64,000 nucleotides of DNA from Streptomyces fragilis (lineage in GTDB: Bacteria > Actinomycetota > Actinomycetes > Streptomycetales > Streptomycetaceae): positions 1,736,001-1,800,000 of the forward strand of contig NZ_BEVZ01000002.1 of NCBI RefSeq assembly GCF_003112515.1, read 5' to 3'. Positions 1 through 10,100 of this stretch are shown here, piece by piece. Position numbers and translations under genes: made by a program. The notes under the pieces were generated by a model. The model worked only from the letters and a program-made list of their open reading frames with translations, was not told the DNA's origin and did not search any database. Numbering within the stretch: the first letter of the stretch is position 1; the number at the start of each line of letters is the position of its first letter.

Positions 1-17
1 TCTGCACCGTGCTCTCC

Positions 18-1418
18 TCAGCCGTTGAGGGACCGCAGGGCCCCGTAGACACCGAGCACCCACAGCACCAGCGGCAGCAGGGCCATCGCCGCCGCCGAGT
101 GCAGCAGCTCCGCCCCACGGCCCCAGTACGGCACGAGCCGCCGGCCGGGCACGGTCCAGGACGCGATGGCGAGTCCGGCGGTCACGGCGAGCAGGCCCAC
201 CACGGTCAGCAGCCGCCCGAGGGAGCCGGAGTCCAGTGCCTGCGCGAACACCAGCAGGATCAGCGCCCAGGCGCCGGGCAGCGTCAGGAACAGGCGCTGC
301 CAGACGTTGCCCAGCCCCCTGGCGTGCAGGACCAGCAGCAGTGCCAGCGCCAGGGAGGTGAAGACCTCGGCCGGCCCGTCGCGGCGCGCCAGGACGGTCA
401 GGCAGCCGGCGCAGACCACGCCGACCGCCCCGTACAGCGAGCTCATCCAGCCGTCCGCCAGCACCGACCGGGAGGCGACGACCGCGGTGGGATGCGGTTC
501 GATGCCCTCCTGCAGCTGCTGGGCGTTGGTCGGCAGCGGAGGCATGCGCAGGCCCGCCATCCGGAAGGACAGACCGGGCACGAAGGCGCCGAGGAGCACG
601 GCGCCCAGCGCGGTGACACCGGCCACCTCGTGCGCGGCGAGACCGGCGGCCAGCATCAGGGCGCCCGCCAGCGCCCCGAACGCGGCGATCACGGCCGGTG
701 CGAGGAACAGCGCGGCGTACGCGGCCACCGCGGCGAGCGAGAGCACCGCCCCGCCGGCTCCGGCCGCCGACGCGGCGAGCACACGGGCGCCCAGCACCTC
801 CGCACCGTGCGGACCGGTGATGTCACCGCCCGGCAGCAGCCAGCCCGCCAGGGCCAGATAGGGGGTGACCATCAGCCCCAGGACCGCACCGGCCCCGCCG
901 TCGCCGACCGCCCGGCTGGCCGCGGCGGCGCCCGCCAGGAGCAGCAGCGCCGCGGCCGCCGCGCACAGCGCCCGGACGGAGCCGGAGCCGCCGGGCAGGG
1001 CGAGCACCACCAGCCCGACGGCGGGCGCCGCCATGGCCAGACCCCGCAGCAGGGCCCGGCCCGCCCACGGGGTCCAGCCGTACGGGCGGTCGCGCAGGGT
1101 GGTGGAGATGCCGTCGACCAGGTCGTCCAGACGCACCTCGGGCAGCGCCTCGACCCGGGGCCGCAGGTAGACGGTCTCGCCGTCGCGCAGCTCGAAGGAG
1201 TCGAGGGTGCGCTCCTCGTCCATCGGTTCGCCGCCCAGGCGCTGCAGCACCCAGCCGCCGTGCTCGACGCCGGCTTCCTCCAGGTCGTCGCCGGCGTAGC
1301 CGAGCACGGCGGGCAGCAGGTCGGCGACCGGTACGTCGGCGGGCACGGCCAGGTCGATCGTGCGGGCGGGGGCGCGTACGGTCAGGCGGCACAGACCGGC
1401 CACCTGGTTGTCACTCAT
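18..1418 (-). CDS. eccD: EccD-like type VII secretion integral membrane protein
   Basis: This 466-residue protein has the EccD architecture. A soluble N-terminal ubiquitin-like domain (about residues 8-90, ending near the motif DGETVYLRP) is followed by about 11 hydrophobic helices from about residue 125 to the C-terminus. In the family, EccD forms the membrane vestibule of the ESX/type VII translocon together with EccB, EccC and EccE. The start is ATG at 1418. The gene is divergent from eccC (226 bp apart), and mycosin and an EccA-like protein follow, so the assignment rests on both fold and context. EccB, EccE and WXG100 substrates are not visible here and presumably lie beyond the left edge. 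The family call is confident; which ESX subtype is not. Confidence 0.88.
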   Translation of the reverse strand: MSDNQVAGLCRLTVRAPARTIDLAVPADVPVADLLPAVLGYAGDDLEEAGVEHGGWVLQRLGGEPMDEERTLDSFELRDGETVYLRPRVEALPEVRLDDLVDGISTTLRDRPYGWTPWAGRALLRGLAMAAPAVGLVVLALPGGSGSVRALCAAAAALLLLAGAAAASRAVGDGGAGAVLGLMVTPYLALAGWLLPGGDITGPHGAEVLGARVLAASAAGAGGAVLSLAAVAAYAALFLAPAVIAAFGALAGALMLAAGLAAHEVAGVTALGAVLLGAFVPGLSFRMAGLRMPPLPTNAQQLQEGIEPHPTAVVASRSVLADGWMSSLYGAVGVVCAGCLTVLARRDGPAEVFTSLALALLLVLHARGLGNVWQRLFLTLPGAWALILLVFAQALDSGSLGRLLTVVGLLAVTAGLAIASWTVPGRRLVPYWGRGAELLHSAAAMALLPLVLWVLGVYGALRSLNG

Positions 1419-1499
1419 CGGTCTGGCTCACGCCTTCCGGGGTTCGCCGTCGCATGTCGACGGACACGCAACGGGCGTGCGGAACAGGGGGGTTGCTGG

Positions 1500-1528
1500 T
1501 TGGTGGTCAGCTGGCGTGATCGTAATAT
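1500..1528 (+). promoter_or_regulatory. Candidate promoter of eccC
   Basis: TTGGTG (1500-1505) and TAATAT (1523-1528) are separated by 17 bp in an unusually AT-rich patch of the eccD-eccC divergent spacer. This fits a housekeeping-sigma promoter reading towards eccC, with a transcript start near 1535 and a leader of about 110 nt. No operator palindrome was recognised. The assignment rests on hexamer match only. Confidence 0.5.
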
Positions 1529-1644
1529 CAAACATCTCTTCGGGGTGACCTCGCCCCCGGAGCAGCAGAGATCCCAGCATCAGTCACCCCACCCGTGAGC
1601 GCGCACCGTCGGCCCGGCGGCCGCTCCGTAAGGAGACCCGTACG

Positions 1645-4600
1645 GTGAGTGTGGTTCTGTTCCGCCGGCCCGCCCGCAGACGCGGCCCCGAGATGCCGGA
1701 CGGAGAACTGACCCTCCAGGAGCCGCCCACGCTCCCCGAGGTGGTCCCCGACTCGTCCGCCGTGTGGACCTACCTGCCGATGGCGCTCATGTCGGTGTCG
1801 ATGATGCTGATGTTCATGCGTCCCGGCATGGGCAGCGGCGGCAGCAGCTTCATCTACCTCGCCCTCGGCCTGATGGTCATCTCCTCCGCGGCCATGATGC
1901 TCGGCCAGGTGATGCGCCGTAACAGCGAGCGCAAGCAGCGCCTCAAGGGCGAGCGCCGGGACTACCTGCGCTACCTCACCCAGACCCGCCGCAAGGTGCG
2001 GACCGCGGTGATGGACCAGCAGCGCGCCCTGGCATGGCGCCACCCCGAACCGTCCGCGCTGTGGTCCCTGGTCGGGTCGACCCGGCTGTGGGAACGCCGC
2101 CCGCAGGACCAGGACTTCGGCGAGATCCGGGTGGCGGTGGGCGACCAGAAGCTCGGCCTGCGCCTCAACCCGACGGCCACGACCCCCGTCGAGGACCTGG
2201 AACCGCTCTCCGCGCACGCGCTGCGCAGCTTCATGCGTGCCTACAACACCGTCCCCGACCAGCCCATCGCCATCTACCTGCGGGCCTGGGCCCGGATCCT
2301 GTTCCGCGGCGACGAGGACCGCATCCGCGCCCTGGCCCGGGCGATCGTCGCCCAACTGGCCGCGTTCCACTCCCCGGACGACGTGTGGATCGCGCTGTGC
2401 GTGTCCGACGAGCGGCGCGCCGACTGGGAGTGGGCCAAGTGGCTGCCGCACCACCTGCACCCGCAGGAGAACGACGGCGCCGGACCCGCCCGGATGACCG
2501 GGTCCGCCTTCAACGAACTGGAGGACCTGCTGGGCGCGGAGTTCCTGGAGCGCCCGCCGTTCGACCCCGACGCGGTCCCCGGCCGCGAGGAGCCCTTCAC
2601 CGTGATCGTCATCGACGGCGGCACGGTCCCCGGCGGCCACCGCCTCGACGGCCCCGGCCTGCGCAACACCGTCGTCCTGGACCTCACCGGCGCCCTGACC
2701 TGGCGTCCCGGCCGGGTCACCCTCCGCTTCGACGTGAGCGGCGACGCCTTCCGCCTGGTACGCACCGACCGCGACCGCAAGGAGCAGACCACCCTCCTCG
2801 GGCGGCCCGACTCCTTCGGCCCGCGCGGCGCGGCCGCCCTGGCCAAGCGGATCTCGCCCTACCGGATGGGCATGGGCACGGACGCCTCCGAACCGCTGGC
2901 CACCGAGGTGGAACTGACCACCCTGCTCGGCATCCAGGACCTGTACCGGCACGACCCGCAGACCCTGTGGCAGCGCAGCACCGGCCCCGGCCGGCTGCGC
3001 GTGCCCATCGCGGTGGGCGTCGACGGCCAGCCGGTGGAACTGGACATCAAGGAGTCCGCCCAGGGCGGCACCGGCCCGCACGGCATGCTGATCGGCGCCA
3101 CCGGCTCCGGCAAGAGCGAGCTGCTGCGCACCCTGGTCCTGGCGCTGGCGCTCACCAACTCCTCCGAGACCCTCAACTTCGTCCTCGTCGACTTCAAGGG
3201 CGGCGCCACCTTCCTCGGCCTGGACGAGCTCCCGCACGTCTCGGCCGTCATCACCAACCTCGCCGACGAGGCTGCCCTGGTCTCCCGCATGCAGGACGCC
3301 CTGCACGGCGAACTGATCCGCCGCCAGGAACTGCTGCGCGCCGCGGGCAACTACACCTCCGCCCTGGAGTACGAGAAGGCACGCGCCGCCGGCGCCCCGC
3401 TCGCGCCGCTGCCCAGCCTGTTCGTCGTCGTCGACGAGTTCAGCGAACTGCTCGCGGCGCACCGGGAGTTCATGGAGCTCTTCGTGATGATCGGCCGACT
3501 CGGCCGAAGCCTCGGCGTGCACCTCCTGCTCGCCTCGCAGCGCCTCGACGAGGGCCGCATGCACCAGCTGGAGAGCCACCTGTCCTACCGGATCGGCCTG
3601 CGCACCTTCTCGGCGATGGAGAGCCGCGGCGTCCTCGGCGTGCCGGACGCCTACGAACTCCCGCCGGCTCCGGGCAGCGGCTACCTCAAGTCGGGCGTCG
3701 AGGCCCTGACCCGGTTCCGGGCCGCCTACGTCTCCGGCGCCTACCGGCACCGCCGCGGCAGCGCCGGCCAGGCCCGCGCCGCCGGCCAGACCGTGCCCTG
3801 GACGAGCGGCTACGTCGTGCCCCGGGCGATGCCCGAGCCGCCGGACCCCGACCCGGAGACCGAGGAGAGCGGGGACACGCTGCTGTCCGTCGCCGTCGAC
3901 AGGATGCTGGGCGCCGGACCGCCCGCGCACCAGGTGTGGCTGCCGCCGCTCGACCTGCCCGCCACCCTCGACCAGGTGCTGCCGCCGCTCACGCCCGACC
4001 CGGAGCTGGGCCTCACCACGGTGGGCTGGCCCGACCGCGGCCGGCTGAAGGTGCCCATCGGCATCGTGGACCGGCCGTTCGACCAGATGCGGGACCTGCT
4101 GACCGTCGACCTGTCCGGAGTCGGCGGGCACATCGCGATCGCGGGCGGCCCGCAGAGCGGCAAGAGCACCATGGTGCGGACCATCCTGACGGCCCTCGCC
4201 CTCACCCACACCCCGCGGGAGGTCCAGTTCTACTGCCTGGACTTCGGCGGCGGCACACTGGCCTCCCTCGCGGGGCTCCCGCACACGAGCGGCGTCGCGG
4301 CCCGGCTGGACTCCGAGCGGGTGAGCCGGACCATCGCCGAGGTGAACGCGCTGCTCGCGGCCCGGGAGAAGTTCTTCCTGGAGCAGGGCATCGACTCCAT
4401 GACCACCTTCCGGCGGCGCCGGGCCGCCGGGGAGTTCGCCGACCAGGAACACGGCGACGTGTTCCTCGTCATCGACGGCTGGTCCACGGTCCGCCAGGAC
4501 TACGACCGGCAGATCTCCACCTTCGGGGCGATCGCGGCCCGGGGCCTGAACTACGGCGTCCACCTCATCGTCACCACGGCACGCTGGGTGGAGCTGCCGT

Positions 4601-5610
4601 CGGCCGTGCGCGACCAGGCGGGCACGCACCTGGAGCTGCGCATGGGCGACCCCATGGACTCCGAGATCGACATGCGGCGGGCCGCGACGGTCCCCCGGGT
4701 CCCCGGCCGCGGCCTGACCCGGGAGGGCAAGCTGCACTACCTCACGGCGCTGCCCCGCATCGACGGCGTCGAACAGAGCGACGACCTCGGCGAGGGCGTC
4801 GCCGCACTGGTGAGCGCGGTCGCCGAGAGCTGGACGGGCCCGCCCGCGCCCCGGGTGCGGATGCTGCCCACCGAGCTGCCGGTGTCCGCGCTGCCCGCGC
4901 CGGAGGGCGACTTCCGGGTGCCGCTGGGCCTGGAGGAGAACGAACTCACCACCGTCTGGCACGACTTCGCCGAGAGCCCGCACATGGTGGTGATCGGCGA
5001 CACCGAGAGCGGCAAGACCAACCTGCTGCGGCTGACCGCCCAGGCCATCATGCGGCGGTACTCGCCCGCCGAGGCCCGCATCATGGTGGTGGACTACCGC
5101 CGCGAACTGGTCGAGGCGGTCCCCGACGAGTACCGGCTGGGTCACGCCGTCTCCATCGACGCCCTGCGCGACCTGGTGGACGGGGCGGCCCGGGCGGTGA
5201 AGGTCCGGGTGCCGGGACCCGACATCACCCCCGCCCGGATGCGGCTGGCCGACTGGTGGAACGGGCCGCGCCTGTTCGTCCTCGTCGACGACTACGACAT
5301 GCTCGGCTCCGGACCGATGAACGCCCCCTTCGACCCGCTGCTCGACCAGCTGGCACTGGGCTGGGAGGTCGGTCTGCACATGGTGGTCGCCCGCGCGGCC
5401 ACCGGCGCGGGACGCGCCATGGGCGACCACCTGATGCGAAGGCTCCAGGAGGTCAACACCCCGACGCTGCTGCTGTCCTGCCCGCCCTCCGAGGGGTACG
5501 TCGTCGGCAACGCCAAGGGCCGCCTGCTGCCCCCGGGCCGCGCCACCCGGATCGCCCGCCGGAAGACGGTCCAGGTGCAGACGGCGTTCCTGGGCGACCG
5601 GAAGAACTGA
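1645..5610 (+). CDS. eccC: EccC-type FtsK/SpoIIIE ATPase of type VII secretion
   Basis: This 1321-residue motor ATPase powers and selects substrates of the type VII (ESX) system. Two membrane helices lie near residues 45-90. Three FtsK/SpoIIIE ATPase modules follow, with P-loops at about 484-491 (GATGSGKS), 834-841 (GGPQSGKS) and 1118-1125 (GDTESGKT). Module 1 has an intact Walker B (VVVDEF). Module 2 has VIDGW and module 3 VDDYD, so the usual catalytic Glu is missing from both; this matches the known EccC pattern in which the first ATPase dominates. It is a single chain rather than a split EccCa/EccCb pair. The start is GTG at 1645, with AAGGAG at 1630-1635. Confidence 0.95.
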   Translation: MSVVLFRRPARRRGPEMPDGELTLQEPPTLPEVVPDSSAVWTYLPMALMSVSMMLMFMRPGMGSGGSSFIYLALGLMVISSAAMMLGQVMRRNSERKQRLKGERRDYLRYLTQTRRKVRTAVMDQQRALAWRHPEPSALWSLVGSTRLWERRPQDQDFGEIRVAVGDQKLGLRLNPTATTPVEDLEPLSAHALRSFMRAYNTVPDQPIAIYLRAWARILFRGDEDRIRALARAIVAQLAAFHSPDDVWIALCVSDERRADWEWAKWLPHHLHPQENDGAGPARMTGSAFNELEDLLGAEFLERPPFDPDAVPGREEPFTVIVIDGGTVPGGHRLDGPGLRNTVVLDLTGALTWRPGRVTLRFDVSGDAFRLVRTDRDRKEQTTLLGRPDSFGPRGAAALAKRISPYRMGMGTDASEPLATEVELTTLLGIQDLYRHDPQTLWQRSTGPGRLRVPIAVGVDGQPVELDIKESAQGGTGPHGMLIGATGSGKSELLRTLVLALALTNSSETLNFVLVDFKGGATFLGLDELPHVSAVITNLADEAALVSRMQDALHGELIRRQELLRAAGNYTSALEYEKARAAGAPLAPLPSLFVVVDEFSELLAAHREFMELFVMIGRLGRSLGVHLLLASQRLDEGRMHQLESHLSYRIGLRTFSAMESRGVLGVPDAYELPPAPGSGYLKSGVEALTRFRAAYVSGAYRHRRGSAGQARAAGQTVPWTSGYVVPRAMPEPPDPDPETEESGDTLLSVAVDRMLGAGPPAHQVWLPPLDLPATLDQVLPPLTPDPELGLTTVGWPDRGRLKVPIGIVDRPFDQMRDLLTVDLSGVGGHIAIAGGPQSGKSTMVRTILTALALTHTPREVQFYCLDFGGGTLASLAGLPHTSGVAARLDSERVSRTIAEVNALLAAREKFFLEQGIDSMTTFRRRRAAGEFADQEHGDVFLVIDGWSTVRQDYDRQISTFGAIAARGLNYGVHLIVTTARWVELPSAVRDQAGTHLELRMGDPMDSEIDMRRAATVPRVPGRGLTREGKLHYLTALPRIDGVEQSDDLGEGVAALVSAVAESWTGPPAPRVRMLPTELPVSALPAPEGDFRVPLGLEENELTTVWHDFAESPHMVVIGDTESGKTNLLRLTAQAIMRRYSPAEARIMVVDYRRELVEAVPDEYRLGHAVSIDALRDLVDGAARAVKVRVPGPDITPARMRLADWWNGPRLFVLVDDYDMLGSGPMNAPFDPLLDQLALGWEVGLHMVVARAATGAGRAMGDHLMRRLQEVNTPTLLLSCPPSEGYVVGNAKGRLLPPGRATRIARRKTVQVQTAFLGDRKN

Positions 5611-5738
5611 CCCCGCACCGCCACCCGCCCACGCCGTGCCACCCCCCCCCGGGGGCGGCACGGCGTACCGCCCCGGCGGGGGCGACCGGCGGGGATGCGG
5701 GCCGGTGCCGGACGCGACGGTGCCGGGCGCCGGACGCG

Positions 5739-6932
5739 TCAGCCGGCCGGCCGCCACCGTCGTGCCCGGCCCCGCGGGATCACCGCGGCGCCCGCCGCCA
5801 CCAGCAGGACCAGCCCGCCGCCGACCGACGCGATCACCACGGCACGGGTGCGGGGAGTCCGCGAGGGCTCCGCGGGCAGGACGGCGGCGGGCTGCCGCGG
5901 CACCGTGCCGGGGGTGTCGCTCAGGACGGCGGTGAGGGCGGCGTAGGCGTCCAGGCGCGGGGGAGAGGCCGGGTACGCCGTGTCGGTCAGCCGGCGCGAC
6001 ACCTCGGCCGCGCTCAGGCCGGGATGGCGCGCCCGTACGAGCGCCGCCGCACCGGCCACGTGCGCGGCCGCCAGGGAGGACCCGGAACCCAGGTAGTGCC
6101 CGGTGCCCTCGGGCCCGTTGCCGACCACCGCGACGCCGGGGGCCGCGAGGTCCGCCGACAGGGCGGTGGGCGCCCCGGCGGGCCGGCCGCCGCCGGAGCC
6201 GTGATCCATCACGGCCAGGACGTCCGGCGCCGAGGCAGGCCAGTACCAGCGCGGGGCGGCCTCCTCGTCCGCGTCCCGGGGCAGGGCGTCCGGGGCGAAC
6301 GGGGCGACGACCAGGGCGTCGTGCCCGGTGGCGTACTCCACCGCGTCGGTCAGTTCCTCCTTGCCGGTCGGCAGCGCCCGCGCGACGTAGATCACCTTCG
6401 CGCCGGACCCGGCGGCCGTCCTGATGCCGTCGGCGAGCAGGGCGGGAGTGGTCGTGCCGCGCTCCCCGGTGGCCCGCACCGCGAGGATCCTCGCCGCGGG
6501 CGCCACGCCCACGGCGCCCACGCCCTCGGCCGGGGCCGCGGCGATCAGTCCGGCGGCGAAGCTGCCGTGGCCGACGCAGTCGCCGCCCCCGCCCCCGGCC
6601 GTCTCCACCCGGCCGGACAGGGCCGGGATCGAGGTGCCGACACCGGTGTCCACCACCGCCACGGTCACCCCGGCCCCCCGGGACTGCTGCCACGCACGGG
6701 ACAGACCGAGGGCCCGGGTGGTCCACGGCTCGCTCTTCGCGGTCCTGCCCGACGCCGTCGCGCACGCCTCGTCCGGGGCCAGCTCCGTACGGACGACCGG
6801 CAGCTCCACCGGGCCGGAGTCGGCCGCGGCGGGTGTCGCACCGGAGGCGAGTAGGAGTACGGCGGCCAGCAGGGGGACGGCGGCCGGCACGGCGGCCGCG
6901 GCCGCACGCCCGGAGGTGGGGTCGCGTCGCAT
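5739..6932 (-). CDS. mycP: Mycosin (type VII secretion-associated S8 serine protease)
   Basis: This is a 397-residue membrane-anchored subtilisin-like protease. The N-terminus is an Ala-rich signal segment. The triad reads Asp95 (VVDTG), His122 (GHGSFAAG) and Ser286 (GSGSSLAAAH). A C-terminal membrane helix (AVVIASVGGGLVLLVAAGAAV) is followed by an Arg-rich tail. This is the mycosin layout: mycosins cap and stabilise the ESX translocon on the outer face and may trim substrates. The serine motif is GSSLAAA rather than the usual GTSxAxP. The start at 6932 is preferred because AGGA lies about 9 nt upstream; an in-frame ATG at 6941 lacks spacing to a ribosome binding site. The gene converges on eccC, which supports membership of the same system. 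Confidence 0.9.
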   Translation of the reverse strand: MRRDPTSGRAAAAAVPAAVPLLAAVLLLASGATPAAADSGPVELPVVRTELAPDEACATASGRTAKSEPWTTRALGLSRAWQQSRGAGVTVAVVDTGVGTSIPALSGRVETAGGGGGDCVGHGSFAAGLIAAAPAEGVGAVGVAPAARILAVRATGERGTTTPALLADGIRTAAGSGAKVIYVARALPTGKEELTDAVEYATGHDALVVAPFAPDALPRDADEEAAPRWYWPASAPDVLAVMDHGSGGGRPAGAPTALSADLAAPGVAVVGNGPEGTGHYLGSGSSLAAAHVAGAAALVRARHPGLSAAEVSRRLTDTAYPASPPRLDAYAALTAVLSDTPGTVPRQPAAVLPAEPSRTPRTRAVVIASVGGGLVLLVAAGAAVIPRGRARRWRPAG

Positions 6933-7118
6933 GGCGGGCATCCTATGGTGTCCGGCTCAGAGGTCCCGACGGTCCCCGCGGTGCGGAACGTCCAGGTGAA
7001 TACGCGTGAACTACCCATACCCGCCTGGTAGATGACCGGCACTCTCACGTAGCCTGCATCCGGCGCGTCCCGCCGTCCCACAGGGCCGACCGCGACGCCG
7101 GAACGAGGAGGATCAAGC

Positions 7119-10100
7119 TTGGCACGGCAGTTGCTCACCGTCTGCCCGGATCAGCCGGATAGTTTCGGGACCATCGGTGAAGCCCTGGCTCAGGCGCGCA
7201 GCGGCGCGGTCGTCCGGGTCAGGCCCGGCCGCTACCCGGAGAACCTGACCGTCCGCACCCGGGTGACGATCGTCGCCGAGGGCGAGCGCGGCAGCGTCGA
7301 GATCTGTCCCCGCAGGGGCAGCGCGATCGTCCTGGTCGCCGACGCGGTCATGCTCACCGACCTGACGCTGCGCGGCGGTTCCGAGGACGTACCGGTCGTC
7401 GACGCGGCACGCGGCCAGGTCGCCATGGACGGCTGCACCGTCGTCGGCTCCGGCTGGACCGCCCTGCTGGCCCGCGAGACGGGCTCCCTGGCCATGCGGG
7501 ACTGCCGGGTCAGCAACCCGGCCGGCGCCGGCGTGGTGGACACCACGGACACCGGCAGCGTCGTCGCCGACTGCGTGCTCGAGAACCTCGGCACCACCGC
7601 CGTCGTGATCAGCGACAACGGCCGCACCACCGTGCGGGGCTGCCGCATCCGCGACGCCCGCGGCAACGGCGTGCTCACCAACGGCGAGGCCCAGGGCCTC
7701 GTCGAGGACTGCGACGTCTCCGGCACGCAGAAGCCCGCCCTCGCCCTGGAGGGCAGCAGCAGCACCCTGGTGCGGCGCGTGCGCGTCCACGACGCGGCCG
7801 TCGGCGTGTACGTCACCAGCGACTCGCGTCCGGTGGTCGAGCACGTGACGGTCTCCGACACCTCCGGTCCCGGCTTCGTGGTGGCGACCGGCGCCGACCC
7901 GGAGGTGCTGCGCTGCCGCACCTCACGCACCAAGGGCAACGGACTGGCCGTCACCGAGCGCTCCCGCGGCACCTTCCGGGAGTGCGAGTTCGACACGGCG
8001 GGCGGACCGGCGATCCGCGTGATCGGCAGCAGCACGCCCACCCTGACCGACACCACGGTGCGCGACTGCGCGGACACCAAGGGCGCCGTGGTGCTGGAGG
8101 AGGACTCGGCCGCCGAGTTCGACCGGCTGGAGATAGCCGACGCGGCCGGCACCGCCGTCCTCATCCGCGGCGGTGGCAACCCGCTGGTCCGCCGCGCCCG
8201 GATCACCGCGCCCGGCGGGTGCGGCGTGGAGGTCGTGGACGACGGCCGCGGCCGGCTGGAGGACTGCGAGATCCTGGACGCCGGGGCGGCCGGCGTGCGG
8301 ATCGCCGGCGGCGGCAACCCGCACCTGCGGGACACCACGGTGCGCGGCGCGGCCGACGCCGGCATCCGGATCGGCGCCGACGGCCGGGGAACGGTCCGCG
8401 ACGCCCGGGTGCACGGCTCGGGCGCCTCCGGCGTCGCCGTGGACAAGGGCGGCGAGCTGTCCGTACTGCGCACCGAGATCACCGACGCGGGGGCGCACGG
8501 CGTGATGGCCGTCGACGGGGCCCGGCTGTCCCTCGACGCCTGCACGGTCACCGGCAGCCTCGGCGACGGCATCCGCATCGACAGCACCGAGCCGGTCACC
8601 GTCACGGGCTGTGCCGTGCGGGAGAACCGCGGCGCCGGCCTGAAGCAGACCCGCGCCAGTGACCGGTGCGCCGTGGAGGACCTGACCAGCGCGGGCAACG
8701 GCGCCCCCGACGTGTGGGGCGCCGAGGTCTTTGGCGCGGCGCCGGCGGGCGACGCGGGCGGCAGGGGCCGCGCCGCGAAGGCGGCTCCGTCCGGCCCGCT
8801 GGAGGAGCTGGAGTCACTGATCGGCCTCGCCGACGTCAAGCACCAGGTCCGCACCCTGGTCAACCTCAACCAGCTGGCGCAGCGCCGGGCCCGGCTCGGC
8901 ATGCCGGTCCCGCCGATGAGCCGCCACCTGGTCTTCTCCGGTCCGCCCGGCACCGGCAAGACCACCGTCGCCCGCCTGTACGGCGGCATCCTCACCGACC
9001 TGGGCGTGCTGCGCTCGGGGCACCTGGTCGAGGTGTCCCGGGCCGACCTGGTCGCCCAGGTCATCGGCGGTACGGCGATCAAGACGACCGAGGCGTTCAA
9101 CGAGGCGCTCGGCGGCGTGCTGTTCCTCGACGAGGCGTACACGCTGCTCTCGGACGGCAAGGGCAGCGGCGCCGACTTCGGCCGCGAGGCGATCGACACC
9201 CTGCTGAAGCTGATGGAGGACCACCGCGACGACGTCGTGGTGATCGCCGCCGGCTACACCGACGAGATGGCCGACTTCCTCAACTCCAACCCCGGTCTGG
9301 CCTCGCGCTTCACCCGCACCATCGAGTTCGCCAACTACTCGGTGGAGGAGCTCGTCACGATCACCGAGCGGATGTGCGAGGCCCACCACTACGTGCTGGA
9401 CCCGCGCACGCTGGACGCGCTCGCCCGGCACTACGGACAGATGGAGCGGGGCGCCACGTTCGGCAACGGCCGCGCCGCGCGCAGGGTGTTCGAGGAGATG
9501 GTGGACCGGCAGGCGTTCCGGCTCGGCTCGATGGCGGACCCGGCCGAGGCGGATCTGTCCCTGTTGCTGCCCGAGGACGTCGGCGCCGACGCGGGCGCCG
9601 CCGAGCAGGGCACGACCAGCTCCGAGGAACTCCTCGCCAGGCTCGAGGCCATGGTCGGCCTCGGGGCGGTCAAGCGCGAGGTGACCGACCTGGTGAACCT
9701 CCTGGCCACGACCCGCAGGCGGCGCGCGGCCGGGCTGCCCACGCCGAAGATCAGTCAGCACCTGGTCTTCTCCGGTCCGCCCGGCACCGGCAAGACCACC
9801 GTCGCCCGTCTGTACGCGGAGCTGCTGCACTCCCTGGGGGTGCTGCCCAAGGGCCAGCTCGTGGAGGTGGCCCGCGCCGACCTGGTCGGCCGGTACGTCG
9901 GTCACACCGCGCAGATCACCAAGGAGGTCTTCGAGCGGGCGCTGGGCGGCGTGCTGTTCATCGACGAGGCGTACACCCTCACCCCCGAGGGCGCGAGCAG
10001 CGACTTCGGCCGGGAGGCGGTGGAGACGCTGCTGAAGCTGATGGAGGACCACCGGGACGAGATCGTCGTCATCGCGGCCGGCTACACCGCCGAGATGCAG

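Noticed and set aside
1528-6765. A 1745-codon open frame on the minus strand opposite eccC
   Set aside because: Composition is Arg/Gly/His/Gln-rich nonsense and it lies antisense to eccC, whose three ATPase modules are unmistakable. Such shadows are expected at this GC content.
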